Shown here: positions 26,698-35,691 of the stretch, one piece after another | Layout of the letters: each line of letters begins with the position of its first letter | Numbering within the stretch: position 1 is the first letter of the stretch | From: CAYRVX01 sp964427875 | GTDB taxonomy: Bacteria > Planctomycetota > Phycisphaerae > SM23-33 | Reading direction: 5' to 3' | NCBI GenBank assembly: GCA_964427875.1 | Contig: CAYRVX010000001.1 | Span: 76,550-140,549 of the forward strand | DNA: 64,000 bases | The notes under the pieces: model-generated | The model's input: only the letters and a program-made list of their open reading frames with translations | What the model was told of the DNA's origin: nothing | Databases searched by the model: none | Made by a program: the position numbers and the translations under genes

Positions 26698-29600
26698 ATG
26701 ACTGGCCGTAGAAGCGTGCCTCTCGCCGCCGTTCTGATCGCCTGGCTCTGTGCGCCCGTGGTGCTCTGTCGGGCGGCGGATTGGCCGATGTGGCGCTGCG
26801 ATCCGAATCGCTCCGGCTCCACCGCCGAGCAACTCCCCCGTGAGCTGCACCTCCAGTGGGTCCTCCGGCGGCCGCCCCTGGCGCCCGCCTGGCCGGACGA
26901 GCCCCGCATGCGGTTCGACGCGATCTACCAGCCCATCGTGATGGGCCGGACGATGTTCCTCGCCTCGAGCCACAGCGACTCGGTCACGGCCGTCGACGTC
27001 CGCAGCGGCGCGGAGAAGTGGCGGTTCCACGCCGAAGGCCCGGTCCGCTTCGCTCCGGCCGGCTGGAGAGACGCGATCTTCTTCACCTGCGACGACGGGC
27101 ACCTCTACTGCCTCGACGCCGCCACGGGCAGCCTGCGATGGAAGTTCCGCGGCTACCCCGGGAAGAACCGGATGGTCCTGGGCAACGAGAGGCTGATCTC
27201 CGCCTGGCCGGCCCGCGGCGGGCCCGTCGTCCGGGACGGTACGGTCTACTTCGCCGCGGGCATCTGGCCGTTCATCGGCGTGTTCGTCTACGCCCTCGAC
27301 GCCGAAAGCGGCGAGGCCGCCTGGTGCAACGACAGCTCGGGGTCTCTGTACATCAAGCAGCCGCACAACAGTCCCGCCTTCGCCGGCCTGGCGCCGCAGG
27401 GATATCTCGTAGCGACGGACGAGAAGCTGCTGGTGCCGAACGGCCGGGCCGCGGCCGCCGGTCTCGACAGAAGAACCGGCAAGTTCCTCTACTTCCATCA
27501 CGCCGAGAACAAGCGGTTTGGGCATTCCGAGGTGGCGGCCGTCGGGAGCTACTTCGTCAACAGCGGCAGGCTCACGCGGCTGACCGACGGCCGGGGCGTC
27601 ATCGCCCTCGTGCCGTCGGGCGAGAACGTCGGCTTTCGGTACTCCAAGAGCTCGATCGTGCTATACGACAAGCTCACCGGGGAGGAGCTGGCCCCCGTGG
27701 GTGCCGTGGGCATCCTGGCGGGCGGCGTTTCGTATCAGTCCGGCGGCGACGTGATCGTCGCCCGCGACTTGCGGCAGCCGATCACCCGAGTCGTCGTGGA
27801 CCGGCGGGGCAGGAAAAGCAAGCACGAGGACCTGCGCGTCATCTGGGAGCTGGCCACCCGGGCCAAGCCGATGCTCCGGGCGGGCAATCGGCTCTATGCC
27901 GCCGACGGTCATGAGATCGCTGCCTTTGATCTTGCCGGACGGGAAACGATGCCCGAGCTGCCCGGCGATCCGAACGACCAACTCGTCGTCTTCGGCGAGG
28001 ACCGGCTGGCGCCGCCGCCGCAGCTCTCCTGGCGGACGAAGGTCCAGGGCACGCCGGCCGCCATGATCGCCGCCGGCGGCCGGCTGTTCGTGGTGACCAG
28101 GGAGGGCGGCATCTACTGCTACGGCGAGCGCAAGGTCGCCGAGCCGGCGGTTATCGAGTCCGAGCTTCCCCCACCGGGCGAGGCCGCCGACGGTGCGGGC
28201 GCCGAGCCGGCCGCCAGCATCCTCAGGACCACCGGCGTCGCCGAGGGCTACTGCCTGGTGATGGGCATGGCCGACGGGCACCTGGCCGAGCAGCTCGTCC
28301 GGCAGTCGAAGCTGCGTGTGATCGTCGTGGACGCCGACGCCGGGAAGATCGCCGCCTTCCGCCGGCGGCTGGACCTCTCCGGCCCGGCGCGCAGCCGGCT
28401 GGCGGCGATCGTCGCCGACCCGCGCACGGCGCCGCTGCCGCCGTACCTGGCGGGCCTGATGGTCTGCGAGGACCCCAACGCGCTGGGCCCGGTCGAGGAG
28501 GCGCCCGTCGAGAAGCTCTTCGGGATGCTCCGCCCCTACGGCGGCACCGCGTGCGTGGCCCTGGCGGAAGAGGACCGCCGCCGCGTCGTCGAGCGCATCC
28601 GGGCCGCCCGGCTCGCCGGCGCCGAGGTCGCGCAGGTCGGCCGGTGGACGCTTCTGAGCCGCAAGGGGCCGCTGCCGGGGGCCGGAAGCTGGACTCACCA
28701 GTACGGCAGCGGCGCCAACACCTGCGTCTCCGACGACGACCTCGTAAGGGCGCCGCTGGGCCTGCTGTGGTTCGGCGGGGTGAGCAATCAAGGCATCCTG
28801 CCCCGCCACGGCCACGGGCCCCCCGAACAGATCATCGGCGGACGCCTGTTCATCGAGGGCCCCGATCTGCTCCGCGCGCTGGACGTCTACACCGGCCGGC
28901 TGCTCTGGCAAAGGCGGCTCGAGGACGTCGGCCAATACTACAACTACACCAGCCACGAGCCCGGAGCCGGCGCGCTGGGAACCAACTACGTCGCCACGCG
29001 CGACGCCGTCTATGTGGTCCACGACAGGAAGTGCCTGCTCCTGGCCCCCGCCACGGGAAAGACGGTCGGCCGGTTCGTCCTCCCCGGCGGCGACGGCGAG
29101 CCGAACCACGCGCCGCACTGGGGCTACATCGGCGTGTGGCAAGACCTGCTCGTCGCCGGCTCGGCGCCCATGAAGTTCTGGCGGCCGGAATTCCACGCCG
29201 ACGAGTTCAGGCGCGCCGGCCGAAGGACCGGCGCGGCCCGCCCTAGCCAGGAGCAGTTCCAGACGCTCGTCGAGGCCGTCCTCACCTGGGAGGACTTCGA
29301 GGTCGAGCAGCCACCGAAGTTCGTGTTTGCCCCGCCCGGCGTCACGGAGATCGAGAAGGGCCCGACGACGCAGCCGGCCGGCGCCGTGCCCTTCATCCTG
29401 GTCAATCTCAACAAGCTCCTCCACGCCGGGGGCATCCTCTCGAAACTCCCGGCGGCGGTGGTGGCCGCCGCTAGAGAGCGCGGCGCAAGGGCCGTGGCCA
29501 GGTGGGACGCAGCCCGCCGGCTGGACGACTACTTCGACGAGCCCAAGCCCGACAACGTCGACGACCTCCACGCGAGCGTACGGATGCTTCTGGCCTCGCC

Positions 29601-31059
29601 CCGGCGCGAGCTGGACGACGGCCGGGACGTCACCATGCTTCGCCGCCAGATCCTCGAGCACTGCTACCGGGAGCTGCCGAGGGCCAGCAAGCCGGAGATC
29701 GGGTCGTACACGATTGATCACACGGCCAGCAGGGAGATCGTCGTGATGGACCGGCGGACGGGCGAGGTCCTGTGGCGCAGGCCGGCCGCGGCCGCCTTCA
29801 GACACAACAGCATCTGCCTCGGCGGCGGAAAGCTGTTCTGCATCGACCGCGTGCCGACGCGCATCACCAGCCGCATGCTCCGCAGAGGCGTCAAGCCCAA
29901 GACCACGGACGTCCTCCTGGCCCTGGACCTGCGAACGGGCAAGACGATCTGGAGCACGACGAGGGGCGTCTTCGGGACCTGGCTGAGCTACTCCGCCGAT
30001 CACGACATCCTGATCCAGGCGGCCAGGCCGTCCCGCGATATGCTCAAGGACGAATCCGACAAGCGAATCGTCGCCTACCGCGGGAAGACCGGCGAGGTGC
30101 TGTGGGACCGCAAGGACAAGAAGTTCGACTACTCCGGGCCCTGCATGCTCCACGGACGGACGCTCATCACGCAGGGGGCCGGGCTCGATCTGCTCAGCGG
30201 CAAGGACAAGACGCGCACTCACCCGCTGACCGGCGAGGAGGTCGAGTGGGAGTTCAAGCGGAACTACGGCTGCAACCACGTCATCGCCAGCCGGCACCTG
30301 CTGACGTTCCGCTCGGCGGCGGCGGGTTTCTACGACCTCGCCGGCGACAGCGGCACGGGCAACCTCGGCGGGTTCAAGAGCGGGTGCACCTCCAACCTCA
30401 TCGCCGCCGACGGCGTGCTCAACGCGCCCGAGTACACCCGCACGTGCACGTGCAGCTACCAGAATCAGTGCTCGGTGGCGCTGATCCACATGCCGGGCGT
30501 GGAGATGTGGACGTTCCAGGACCTCGACCGCGGCAAACGGCCCATCCGCCGGGCCGGGATCAACCTCGGCGCGCCCGGCGACCGGCTGGCGGCCGACGGG
30601 ACGCTCTGGCTGGAGTATCCCTTCGTCGGCGGGCCGTCGCCCGGTGTCGAGATCTCCACCGATCCGAAGCGCTGCGCCTACTTCCGCCGGCACCCCTCGA
30701 ACGTCGCGGGCGAAGGCCTCAGGTGGGTCGCCGCCTCCGGCATCGAGTCGCCCGCGAAGATCACCATCAAGCTCGCGAGCAGCAAGTCGCTCCCCCGGAC
30801 CTACACCGTCCGCCTGCACTTCGCCGAGCCCGGACGCGCGAAGAAGGGGCAGCGCCTCTTCCACGTCGCGATCATGGGCCGGACGGTCCTGCGCAACTTC
30901 GACGTCGCCGCCGAGGCCGGCGCGCCGCTGACGCCCGTGGTCAAGGTGTTCCGCCGGATCGCCGTCAAGGACAAGCTCCTAATCACGCTCGCGCCGGCCG
31001 AGGGCGCCGGGATCGCCAGACCCGTGCTCTGCGGCGTGGAAGTCGTCGCGGAGAAGTGA
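26698..31059 (+). CDS. Exported PQQ-like beta-propeller protein with embedded methyltransferase-like domain and C-terminal malectin-like domain
   Basis: 1453 residues. The ATG at 26698 is chosen because a signal peptide follows (MTGRRSVPLAAVLIAWLCAPVVLCRA, cleaved near ADWP). Residues about 30-480 and 665-1290 hold PQQ-type propeller blades (DVRSGAEKWRFHAEG, DAATGSLRWKFRG, DVYTGRLLWQRR, DLRTGKTIWST). Residues about 505-660 look like a class I methyltransferase: EGYCLVMGMADGHLAEQL, then VIVVDADAGKIAAFRRRL and LRPYGGTACV. The glycine-rich SAM loop is VMGMADG rather than GxGxG. The last 140 residues resemble malectin (YTVRLHFAEPG...GQRLFHVAIMG). Probably a periplasmic carbohydrate-binding protein; catalysis is doubtful. 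Confidence 0.86.
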   Translation: MTGRRSVPLAAVLIAWLCAPVVLCRAADWPMWRCDPNRSGSTAEQLPRELHLQWVLRRPPLAPAWPDEPRMRFDAIYQPIVMGRTMFLASSHSDSVTAVDVRSGAEKWRFHAEGPVRFAPAGWRDAIFFTCDDGHLYCLDAATGSLRWKFRGYPGKNRMVLGNERLISAWPARGGPVVRDGTVYFAAGIWPFIGVFVYALDAESGEAAWCNDSSGSLYIKQPHNSPAFAGLAPQGYLVATDEKLLVPNGRAAAAGLDRRTGKFLYFHHAENKRFGHSEVAAVGSYFVNSGRLTRLTDGRGVIALVPSGENVGFRYSKSSIVLYDKLTGEELAPVGAVGILAGGVSYQSGGDVIVARDLRQPITRVVVDRRGRKSKHEDLRVIWELATRAKPMLRAGNRLYAADGHEIAAFDLAGRETMPELPGDPNDQLVVFGEDRLAPPPQLSWRTKVQGTPAAMIAAGGRLFVVTREGGIYCYGERKVAEPAVIESELPPPGEAADGAGAEPAASILRTTGVAEGYCLVMGMADGHLAEQLVRQSKLRVIVVDADAGKIAAFRRRLDLSGPARSRLAAIVADPRTAPLPPYLAGLMVCEDPNALGPVEEAPVEKLFGMLRPYGGTACVALAEEDRRRVVERIRAARLAGAEVAQVGRWTLLSRKGPLPGAGSWTHQYGSGANTCVSDDDLVRAPLGLLWFGGVSNQGILPRHGHGPPEQIIGGRLFIEGPDLLRALDVYTGRLLWQRRLEDVGQYYNYTSHEPGAGALGTNYVATRDAVYVVHDRKCLLLAPATGKTVGRFVLPGGDGEPNHAPHWGYIGVWQDLLVAGSAPMKFWRPEFHADEFRRAGRRTGAARPSQEQFQTLVEAVLTWEDFEVEQPPKFVFAPPGVTEIEKGPTTQPAGAVPFILVNLNKLLHAGGILSKLPAAVVAAARERGARAVARWDAARRLDDYFDEPKPDNVDDLHASVRMLLASPRRELDDGRDVTMLRRQILEHCYRELPRASKPEIGSYTIDHTASREIVVMDRRTGEVLWRRPAAAAFRHNSICLGGGKLFCIDRVPTRITSRMLRRGVKPKTTDVLLALDLRTGKTIWSTTRGVFGTWLSYSADHDILIQAARPSRDMLKDESDKRIVAYRGKTGEVLWDRKDKKFDYSGPCMLHGRTLITQGAGLDLLSGKDKTRTHPLTGEEVEWEFKRNYGCNHVIASRHLLTFRSAAAGFYDLAGDSGTGNLGGFKSGCTSNLIAADGVLNAPEYTRTCTCSYQNQCSVALIHMPGVEMWTFQDLDRGKRPIRRAGINLGAPGDRLAADGTLWLEYPFVGGPSPGVEISTDPKRCAYFRRHPSNVAGEGLRWVAASGIESPAKITIKLASSKSLPRTYTVRLHFAEPGRAKKGQRLFHVAIMGRTVLRNFDVAAEAGAPLTPVVKVFRRIAVKDKLLITLAPAEGAGIARPVLCGVEVVAEK

Positions 31060-31137
31060 CCCGCCGGCGGCGCCCGGGAGGCGAAGGGGAACCGCCGTGC
31101 TCCCGAGGACCTCGCGCGCCCTGGACGACATCAACCG

Positions 31138-31166
31138 GTGACAGGGGGGCCCTTCGCCGATACAAT
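31138..31166 (+). promoter_or_regulatory. Promoter of the HAD-domain lipoprotein
   Basis: GTGACA (31138-31143), a 17-bp spacer, TACAAT (31161-31166), each one mismatch from consensus. 31 bp upstream of the ATG at 31198. Confidence 0.65.
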
Positions 31167-31197
31167 AGACCAGGGCGCTTGCGCAGGAGAAGGAACG

Positions 31198-32355
31198 ATG
31201 CAACCGTTTCGCAGAACGGCGATCGTGGCGGCGGTGCTGGCTGTTTCGGGCTGCTTCAAGCTGGACATGAAACTCCCGAGTTTCGGCGCCGACGAGCCCC
31301 GCGGCGGCGGCGAGGGGGCGGGCAAGACAGACGGCGGGTCCGAGCCAAGCCAGTTGCCTGCCGCCGAGACCGGCGGCGGGTCGTGGTCGGACGCTGCCCG
31401 GCGCGCTGCCGGCGGCGTCTTCCTGAACGCCGAGCACGGCGCGGTGTTCTACGCCTACGACACGCTGGCGCATCCGAAGAAGCCCGTCGACCTGGCGGCC
31501 AAGCTGCTGTCGGCCAGGGACCTCAAGCCCATACCGGGCGTGACCGTGTCGATCTATCGGGACCAGTGGGTCGCCGGGCGTCTCACCACCAACGCCGATG
31601 GCGTCGCCAGTCTGCGATGGGTCCCGCCCGCGCCGGGCAACTACACGTTCGCCGCGAAGATCGTCGCCGTGCCCGACGAGAGCTACCGGGAGCTGCTGGA
31701 GGTCACGCCGGCTCCGATGCTGGTGGCCGCGAGGCCGAAAGAGACCCGCTTCGTCGTGATCGACCTGGACCACACGATCGTGGACAGCAGTTTCTTCCGC
31801 GTCCTGCTCGACGGGGGCAAGCCCATGCCCGGCTCGGTCGCCGCCGTCAAGCGGATCGCAGAGGTGTACGGCGTCATCTACCTGACGCACCGGCCGGACC
31901 TGCTGACGAGAAAGAGCAAGGCGTTCCTGACGCGCAGCGGCTACCCGCCGGGGCCGCTGCTGGTCAGCGAGCTGAGGGACGTCTTCGACAGCGGCGAGTT
32001 CAAGACGGCCAAGCTCTCGGAGGTGCGGAAGGCCTTTCCCCGGGTGGCGGTGGGTATCGGCGACAAGCTCTCCGACGCCCAGGCGTACGTGGACAACGGT
32101 CTGACGGCCTACCTGATCCCGCACTACAAGGACAAGCCGAAGGACCTGCGGGAGATGGCCGGGCAGATCCGCCGGCTCCGCGGCGGCGGGCGTCTTCACG
32201 TCGTGCCCGGCTGGCGGGAGGTCGAGCAGGGCCTCTTCGACGGCCGGTCGTTCCCGCCCAGCGGGTTCGCGAGCGTGCTCGAAACCCGCGCCAATCGGAT
32301 GGAGGCCCAACAGCGGGCCCGCAAGGAACGCGACGACGAGGATGACGACGATTGA
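31198..32355 (+). CDS. Lipoprotein with HAD-superfamily (lipin/LNS2-like) phosphatase domain
   Basis: 385 residues, ATG at 31198 behind GAAGGAA. Lipoprotein signal with lipobox VSGC (about residues 16-19). A Gly/Ser/Pro-rich linker is followed by an Ig-like segment (about 105-160, VTVSIYRDQWVAGRLTTNADG) and then a HAD domain: motif I DLDHT with D189 and D191, motif II region IYLTHRP, motif III Lys within FKTAKLSEV, motif IV GIGDKLSDAQAY. Both motif I aspartates are present, so phosphatase activity is plausible. The arrangement recalls LNS2-type domains. The C-terminal tail is Arg/Asp/Glu-rich. Probably membrane-anchored; its side of the envelope and its substrate are unknown. Confidence 0.82.
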   Translation: MQPFRRTAIVAAVLAVSGCFKLDMKLPSFGADEPRGGGEGAGKTDGGSEPSQLPAAETGGGSWSDAARRAAGGVFLNAEHGAVFYAYDTLAHPKKPVDLAAKLLSARDLKPIPGVTVSIYRDQWVAGRLTTNADGVASLRWVPPAPGNYTFAAKIVAVPDESYRELLEVTPAPMLVAARPKETRFVVIDLDHTIVDSSFFRVLLDGGKPMPGSVAAVKRIAEVYGVIYLTHRPDLLTRKSKAFLTRSGYPPGPLLVSELRDVFDSGEFKTAKLSEVRKAFPRVAVGIGDKLSDAQAYVDNGLTAYLIPHYKDKPKDLREMAGQIRRLRGGGRLHVVPGWREVEQGLFDGRSFPPSGFASVLETRANRMEAQQRARKERDDEDDDD

Positions 32356-33197
32356 CCTCGGCGCGGCCAGGGGGCTCCAGACGACTCGTTGAGTCGATAA
32401 CTCACTGTCCGGGTGGATGATTAACTCATTGGCTCGATGCCCTCCCGCAAGGCGTTTTGCGCCCGCCCAAGCGTCCGGTCCGATTATTCCGATTTCTCTA
32501 GGAGCGTTACTTGCACTCTCTTCTCGCCTTATGAGAGCTCGAGGATTTCTCGGCCTTACCGGTGGTTGAGAGGGATATAATGCAGGTGAACGCGCCGGGT
32601 GGTTGAAGGCACATCATGCCCGGCGAGAAGCAGGACTGGCCCACCTGCTGCATTTCTCCGCGTGTCCGCGAAGCTGTGCAGGTCAAATCCGGATACGCCT
32701 CCTGTTCGCGGGAGTCGAAGCAGATAACCTGTCTTGGTGTGCGGCGGACGTAGTATGCTTGGACGCGGCGGAGAAGTGCCTTAGGCTCGATAACGTCAGG
32801 CCTAGCTGGAGGGTCGGTCGGCGCTACCGAGCCTTTTTATGCGCAGTCGCAGCGGCGAGTCGAGCGGGGCCTCCGCCGGGGCGCATGCGCCCTGAACGCT
32901 GCTTGATTCCTTCCCCTCTTGGCCATATCATGGGTGGTGGAGCACAGGCGAAGCCGCGGGTCCTTCCGGCGCCGCCCTTGATCCCAAGGGCTGCCCGTCG
33001 CTTCGTGCCATGTCGCGAATGCATGACGGGAATGTTCGCCCTTTGCCTTGGCATCCGGCTTGCACTTGGCAGCATGTTGAGGTACCGTAACCGGCAGGAC
33101 TCTGCGTTGTGGCGGTGCTGACCGGCGCCCACCAACTCAGTGACGTCATATCTCGGGTGGCGGCGCACGGTGTTTGCGTGTATAAGAAGGACCGTCT
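32356..33197. other. 842-bp gene-poor stretch, possible small-RNA locus
   Basis: No protein with recognisable motifs in any frame, and base composition is more mixed than in the flanking genes. It contains a perfect 6-bp stem (32382-32387 with 32391-32396), a TATAAT at 32576-32581 without a good -35, and several G/C-rich self-complementary segments downstream (for example CTCC...GGAG near 32700). I found no match to tmRNA, RNase P RNA or SRP RNA hallmarks. The last bases carry the Shine-Dalgarno (AAGAAGG, 33184-33190) of the next gene. Confidence 0.4.
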
Positions 33198-34364
33198 ATG
33201 AAGGCCATACATGTCAAGTGCCCATCCTGCGGGGCGACGCTTGCGGTTCCCAACGACAGCCTCAAGCGGCGCATCCGCTGTGGCCGCTGCAAGCACAGGT
33301 TCGCATTGGCCTCGCAGTCGGAGGCCGTCGTGGAGAATGTAATCGCTTCCTGGCTCAGCGACGAGGAAGAGCCCGAAGCGACGGAGGACATGCCGCGGGG
33401 CGAGCCCCCGGCCGAGGAGGCCCCGGCGGCGGCCCTGGAGGAGGCCCCGGCGGCGCCCACCGGGGAGGCCCCGCTGCCCGAGCCGCGTCAGCCCAAGAAA
33501 GGGAACATCCGCGTCGTCAAGATTGAGCGCGGCGTGCTCTTCGAGTTTCCCGCCAGCCGGCTGCTCGACCTGGAGTTCCGCAGCGCCTTTCCGCGGCAGT
33601 GTCTCAGTTGCGAGGCGCGGGGGCACCTGCGGGCGCACGTGGTGATCTACGCCGGGCAGTTGGTGCAGGACAGCCTCTCCATGGAGGACGAGCACTCAGC
33701 CGGGGCGCTGGTGCTCAGCAATGAAGAGGTCCGGGGGCTCAGTGACCAGGAGATACTCGACCGGCTGCACCACGTGCCCAACGTGCCGCACCCCGCCGAC
33801 CTGCCCATGCCCTACTGGGTCTGCGACATGTGCAGCGGCACGGGACAGGTCTCCGGGCAGATCCAGGTCAACCCGGAGACCGGCAAGGGCTGGTGCCGGC
33901 TCTTCATCCGCAACATCCACAGGTCGCTGCAGTTCATGGTCAATGCCGGCGGCGAGGGCGCCGAAGGCTACGCCATGCTCAAGGAACGCGTCGAGCAGAC
34001 CGCCGAACATCCCTGGAACAACCTCTCGGAGGTCGTCCAGCACCGCATCCAGCAGTGGTTTCAGCCCAAGGGCACCGAGCAGTTCGTCGCCTTCGTTCCC
34101 GACCGCGACCACGTCCGCACCGAGGACGGCGTGGCCGGCGTGCTGATCTCCGACCGCCGGTTGATTTACCACAATCCCAGGAGACACTGGGAGATGTCCG
34201 TCGAGGACCCGGTGGAGTTGCAGACCTTCACCGGCGGCGGCAGGGGGAGGGTTTCCATCTCAACGCCCAATTGGTCCATCCGGCAGATGAGCGTGGATCG
34301 CGACGGCCTGACGCGGATGCGCCGGGCCCTGGCGCTCAGCAAGTTTCGGGCCGTCTGGCATTAG
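33198..34364 (+). CDS. Zinc-ribbon protein of unknown function
   Basis: 388 residues. N-terminal zinc ribbon of the MJ0042 type (CPSCGATLAVPND...RCGRCKHRF, residues 8-35), then an acidic Pro/Ala/Glu-rich linker (about 52-100). The rest is globular with two further cysteine pairs (CLSC about 135, CDMCSGTG about 213). No membrane segment was seen, so it is probably cytoplasmic. The same N-terminal ribbon occurs in many planctomycete proteins of unrelated function, so it does not predict one here. Confidence 0.8.
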   Translation: MKAIHVKCPSCGATLAVPNDSLKRRIRCGRCKHRFALASQSEAVVENVIASWLSDEEEPEATEDMPRGEPPAEEAPAAALEEAPAAPTGEAPLPEPRQPKKGNIRVVKIERGVLFEFPASRLLDLEFRSAFPRQCLSCEARGHLRAHVVIYAGQLVQDSLSMEDEHSAGALVLSNEEVRGLSDQEILDRLHHVPNVPHPADLPMPYWVCDMCSGTGQVSGQIQVNPETGKGWCRLFIRNIHRSLQFMVNAGGEGAEGYAMLKERVEQTAEHPWNNLSEVVQHRIQQWFQPKGTEQFVAFVPDRDHVRTEDGVAGVLISDRRLIYHNPRRHWEMSVEDPVELQTFTGGGRGRVSISTPNWSIRQMSVDRDGLTRMRRALALSKFRAVWH

Positions 34365-34402
34365 CGCCGGCATCGGACCGCGCCGCCCGCCGCGCGGGGC
34401 GC

Positions 34403-35518
34403 TCAGCGGCGGCGCCGGAGTACGTTTCGCGTCGTTCGCCGCATGCGCACGGACACGTTTCGCCCACCCGCGGCGACGGGCTTTCGGATGAACGTGTCGG
34501 CCGCCGCGCCGGTGGCCTCGACGGCCCGCTTGAACGCCTCGCCGATCTTCGCCAGGACGTCGGCGGAGCCCTGATATAACCTGCCGAACGGGCCGAGAAC
34601 GATCTGGCTGGCGATGCGGCCGCAATCGGCCAGGAATTCGCCCAGCCGCGCCCCGAGGTGGCGGGCGGCCTCGGCGCGGTTCCACCCGCGGAAGGCCCGG
34701 CATCGCCCCTTGGCTGCGTGCCCGGCCGCCGAGGTCAGCACGCCGGCCCCGATCGCCTGGGTAAGCGCTTCGGCGATTCGGCCCATCAGCGGCACGTCGC
34801 GAGCGACCTTCTCGAGGATCCTCCGCATCATGTGGGCCAGCTTGATCGTCGCCACCAGCCGCGCCGTGTCCGCGAAGATGGAAAGCTGCTCCCGCAAGGC
34901 CGGGCGGCTGTTGTAGACGTGCGTGACCCGAGAGACCATCGACCCGTTGCGATACACCACGATCAGCGCGTCGATCAGCGGCCAGGGGCTGGCGGCCACC
35001 GCGATCATCACGTCCCGCACGCAGTCGCGGATCTCCTGCTCGGCCTTGGCGTCCAGCTCGGCAAGCAGCGGCTCGATCCGCTCGGACTCGGCGGTCTTCA
35101 GAAGCTCCGTGAGCTCCTGCCGGTTCCTGCATCGCGGAAGCGAGCAGGCCAGGTCTCCCGACGCGCTTTCCGCCCGAGCGCGCTGCTCGTCGGTCAGCGA
35201 TTCGTTCACCGACAGGCGGCGGAGGTACCTGCCGAGGTACCGGCCGTAGCGGCGCAGGGCGCGCACGTCGGCCTCGTCCAGGTCACCGACGTCGGGGCAC
35301 CTCAACGTTCGCGGGCGCAGCCGCCAGCCGCCGAGCAGCCGCCCGGCGAGCCACACGCACGCGGCGCCCAGCACGATCACGAACCCATACCCCGCCCACG
35401 CATGCATGTCGCGGAGCGTCTGGTAGGCGCGGAGCAGCTCGATGGCCAGCAGGAACGCCAGCACGCACGCCGCGGCGAGCAGGATGCGCGACACATTCTT
35501 CCACAATCGACCCAACAC
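34403..35518 (-). CDS. DUF697/YcjF-like membrane protein
   Basis: 371 residues, GTG start behind GAGGGAG. Two N-terminal membrane segments (about 10-28 and 45-62), an Arg-rich cytosolic part, then the DUF697-like core (about 165-275): WPLIDALIVVYRNGSMVSRVTHVYNSRP and a hydrophobic stretch around IGAGVLTSAAGHA. DUF697 is often fused to or next to a small GTPase; none is adjacent here. The C-terminus is very basic. Function unknown. Confidence 0.72.
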   Translation of the reverse strand: MLGRLWKNVSRILLAAACVLAFLLAIELLRAYQTLRDMHAWAGYGFVIVLGAACVWLAGRLLGGWRLRPRTLRCPDVGDLDEADVRALRRYGRYLGRYLRRLSVNESLTDEQRARAESASGDLACSLPRCRNRQELTELLKTAESERIEPLLAELDAKAEQEIRDCVRDVMIAVAASPWPLIDALIVVYRNGSMVSRVTHVYNSRPALREQLSIFADTARLVATIKLAHMMRRILEKVARDVPLMGRIAEALTQAIGAGVLTSAAGHAAKGRCRAFRGWNRAEAARHLGARLGEFLADCGRIASQIVLGPFGRLYQGSADVLAKIGEAFKRAVEATGAAADTFIRKPVAAGGRNVSVRMRRTTRNVLRRRR

Positions 35519-35623
35519 GTGCGCAGCTCCCTCGTGACGTGTAGTCGCGACGGGCGAGGGATTATCGCACCGAAAAGACCGGCTTTCAAGGCGGCGCGGC
35601 AGGGCGGGCGGGGGTTTCCGGCC

Positions 35624-35652
35624 TTGTGAGGGCCGCCCGGTGCGGTTAGCAT
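35624..35652 (+). promoter_or_regulatory. Candidate promoter of the secreted repeat protein
   Basis: TTGTGA (35624-35629), a 17-bp spacer, TAGCAT (35647-35652); 39 bp before the ATG at 35692. Moderate match only. Confidence 0.35.
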
Positions 35653-35691
35653 GCCGGGCAGGACCCTCGCAGCAGGAACAAGGGGATATCG

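Noticed and set aside
26698..26790. Lipoprotein signal in the PQQ-propeller protein (PVVLC)
   Set aside because: The residues before the Cys do not fit a lipobox; cleavage after CRA by a standard signal peptidase is more likely.
27661..30864. 1067-residue minus-strand open frame over the PQQ-protein gene
   Set aside because: Antisense shadow; the plus strand carries a signal peptide, propeller blades and a promoter.
32356..33197. tmRNA, RNase P RNA or SRP RNA
   Set aside because: None of the conserved cores (for example the tag-and-acceptor arrangement, GAAAGTCC or the SRP tetraloop region) could be found.
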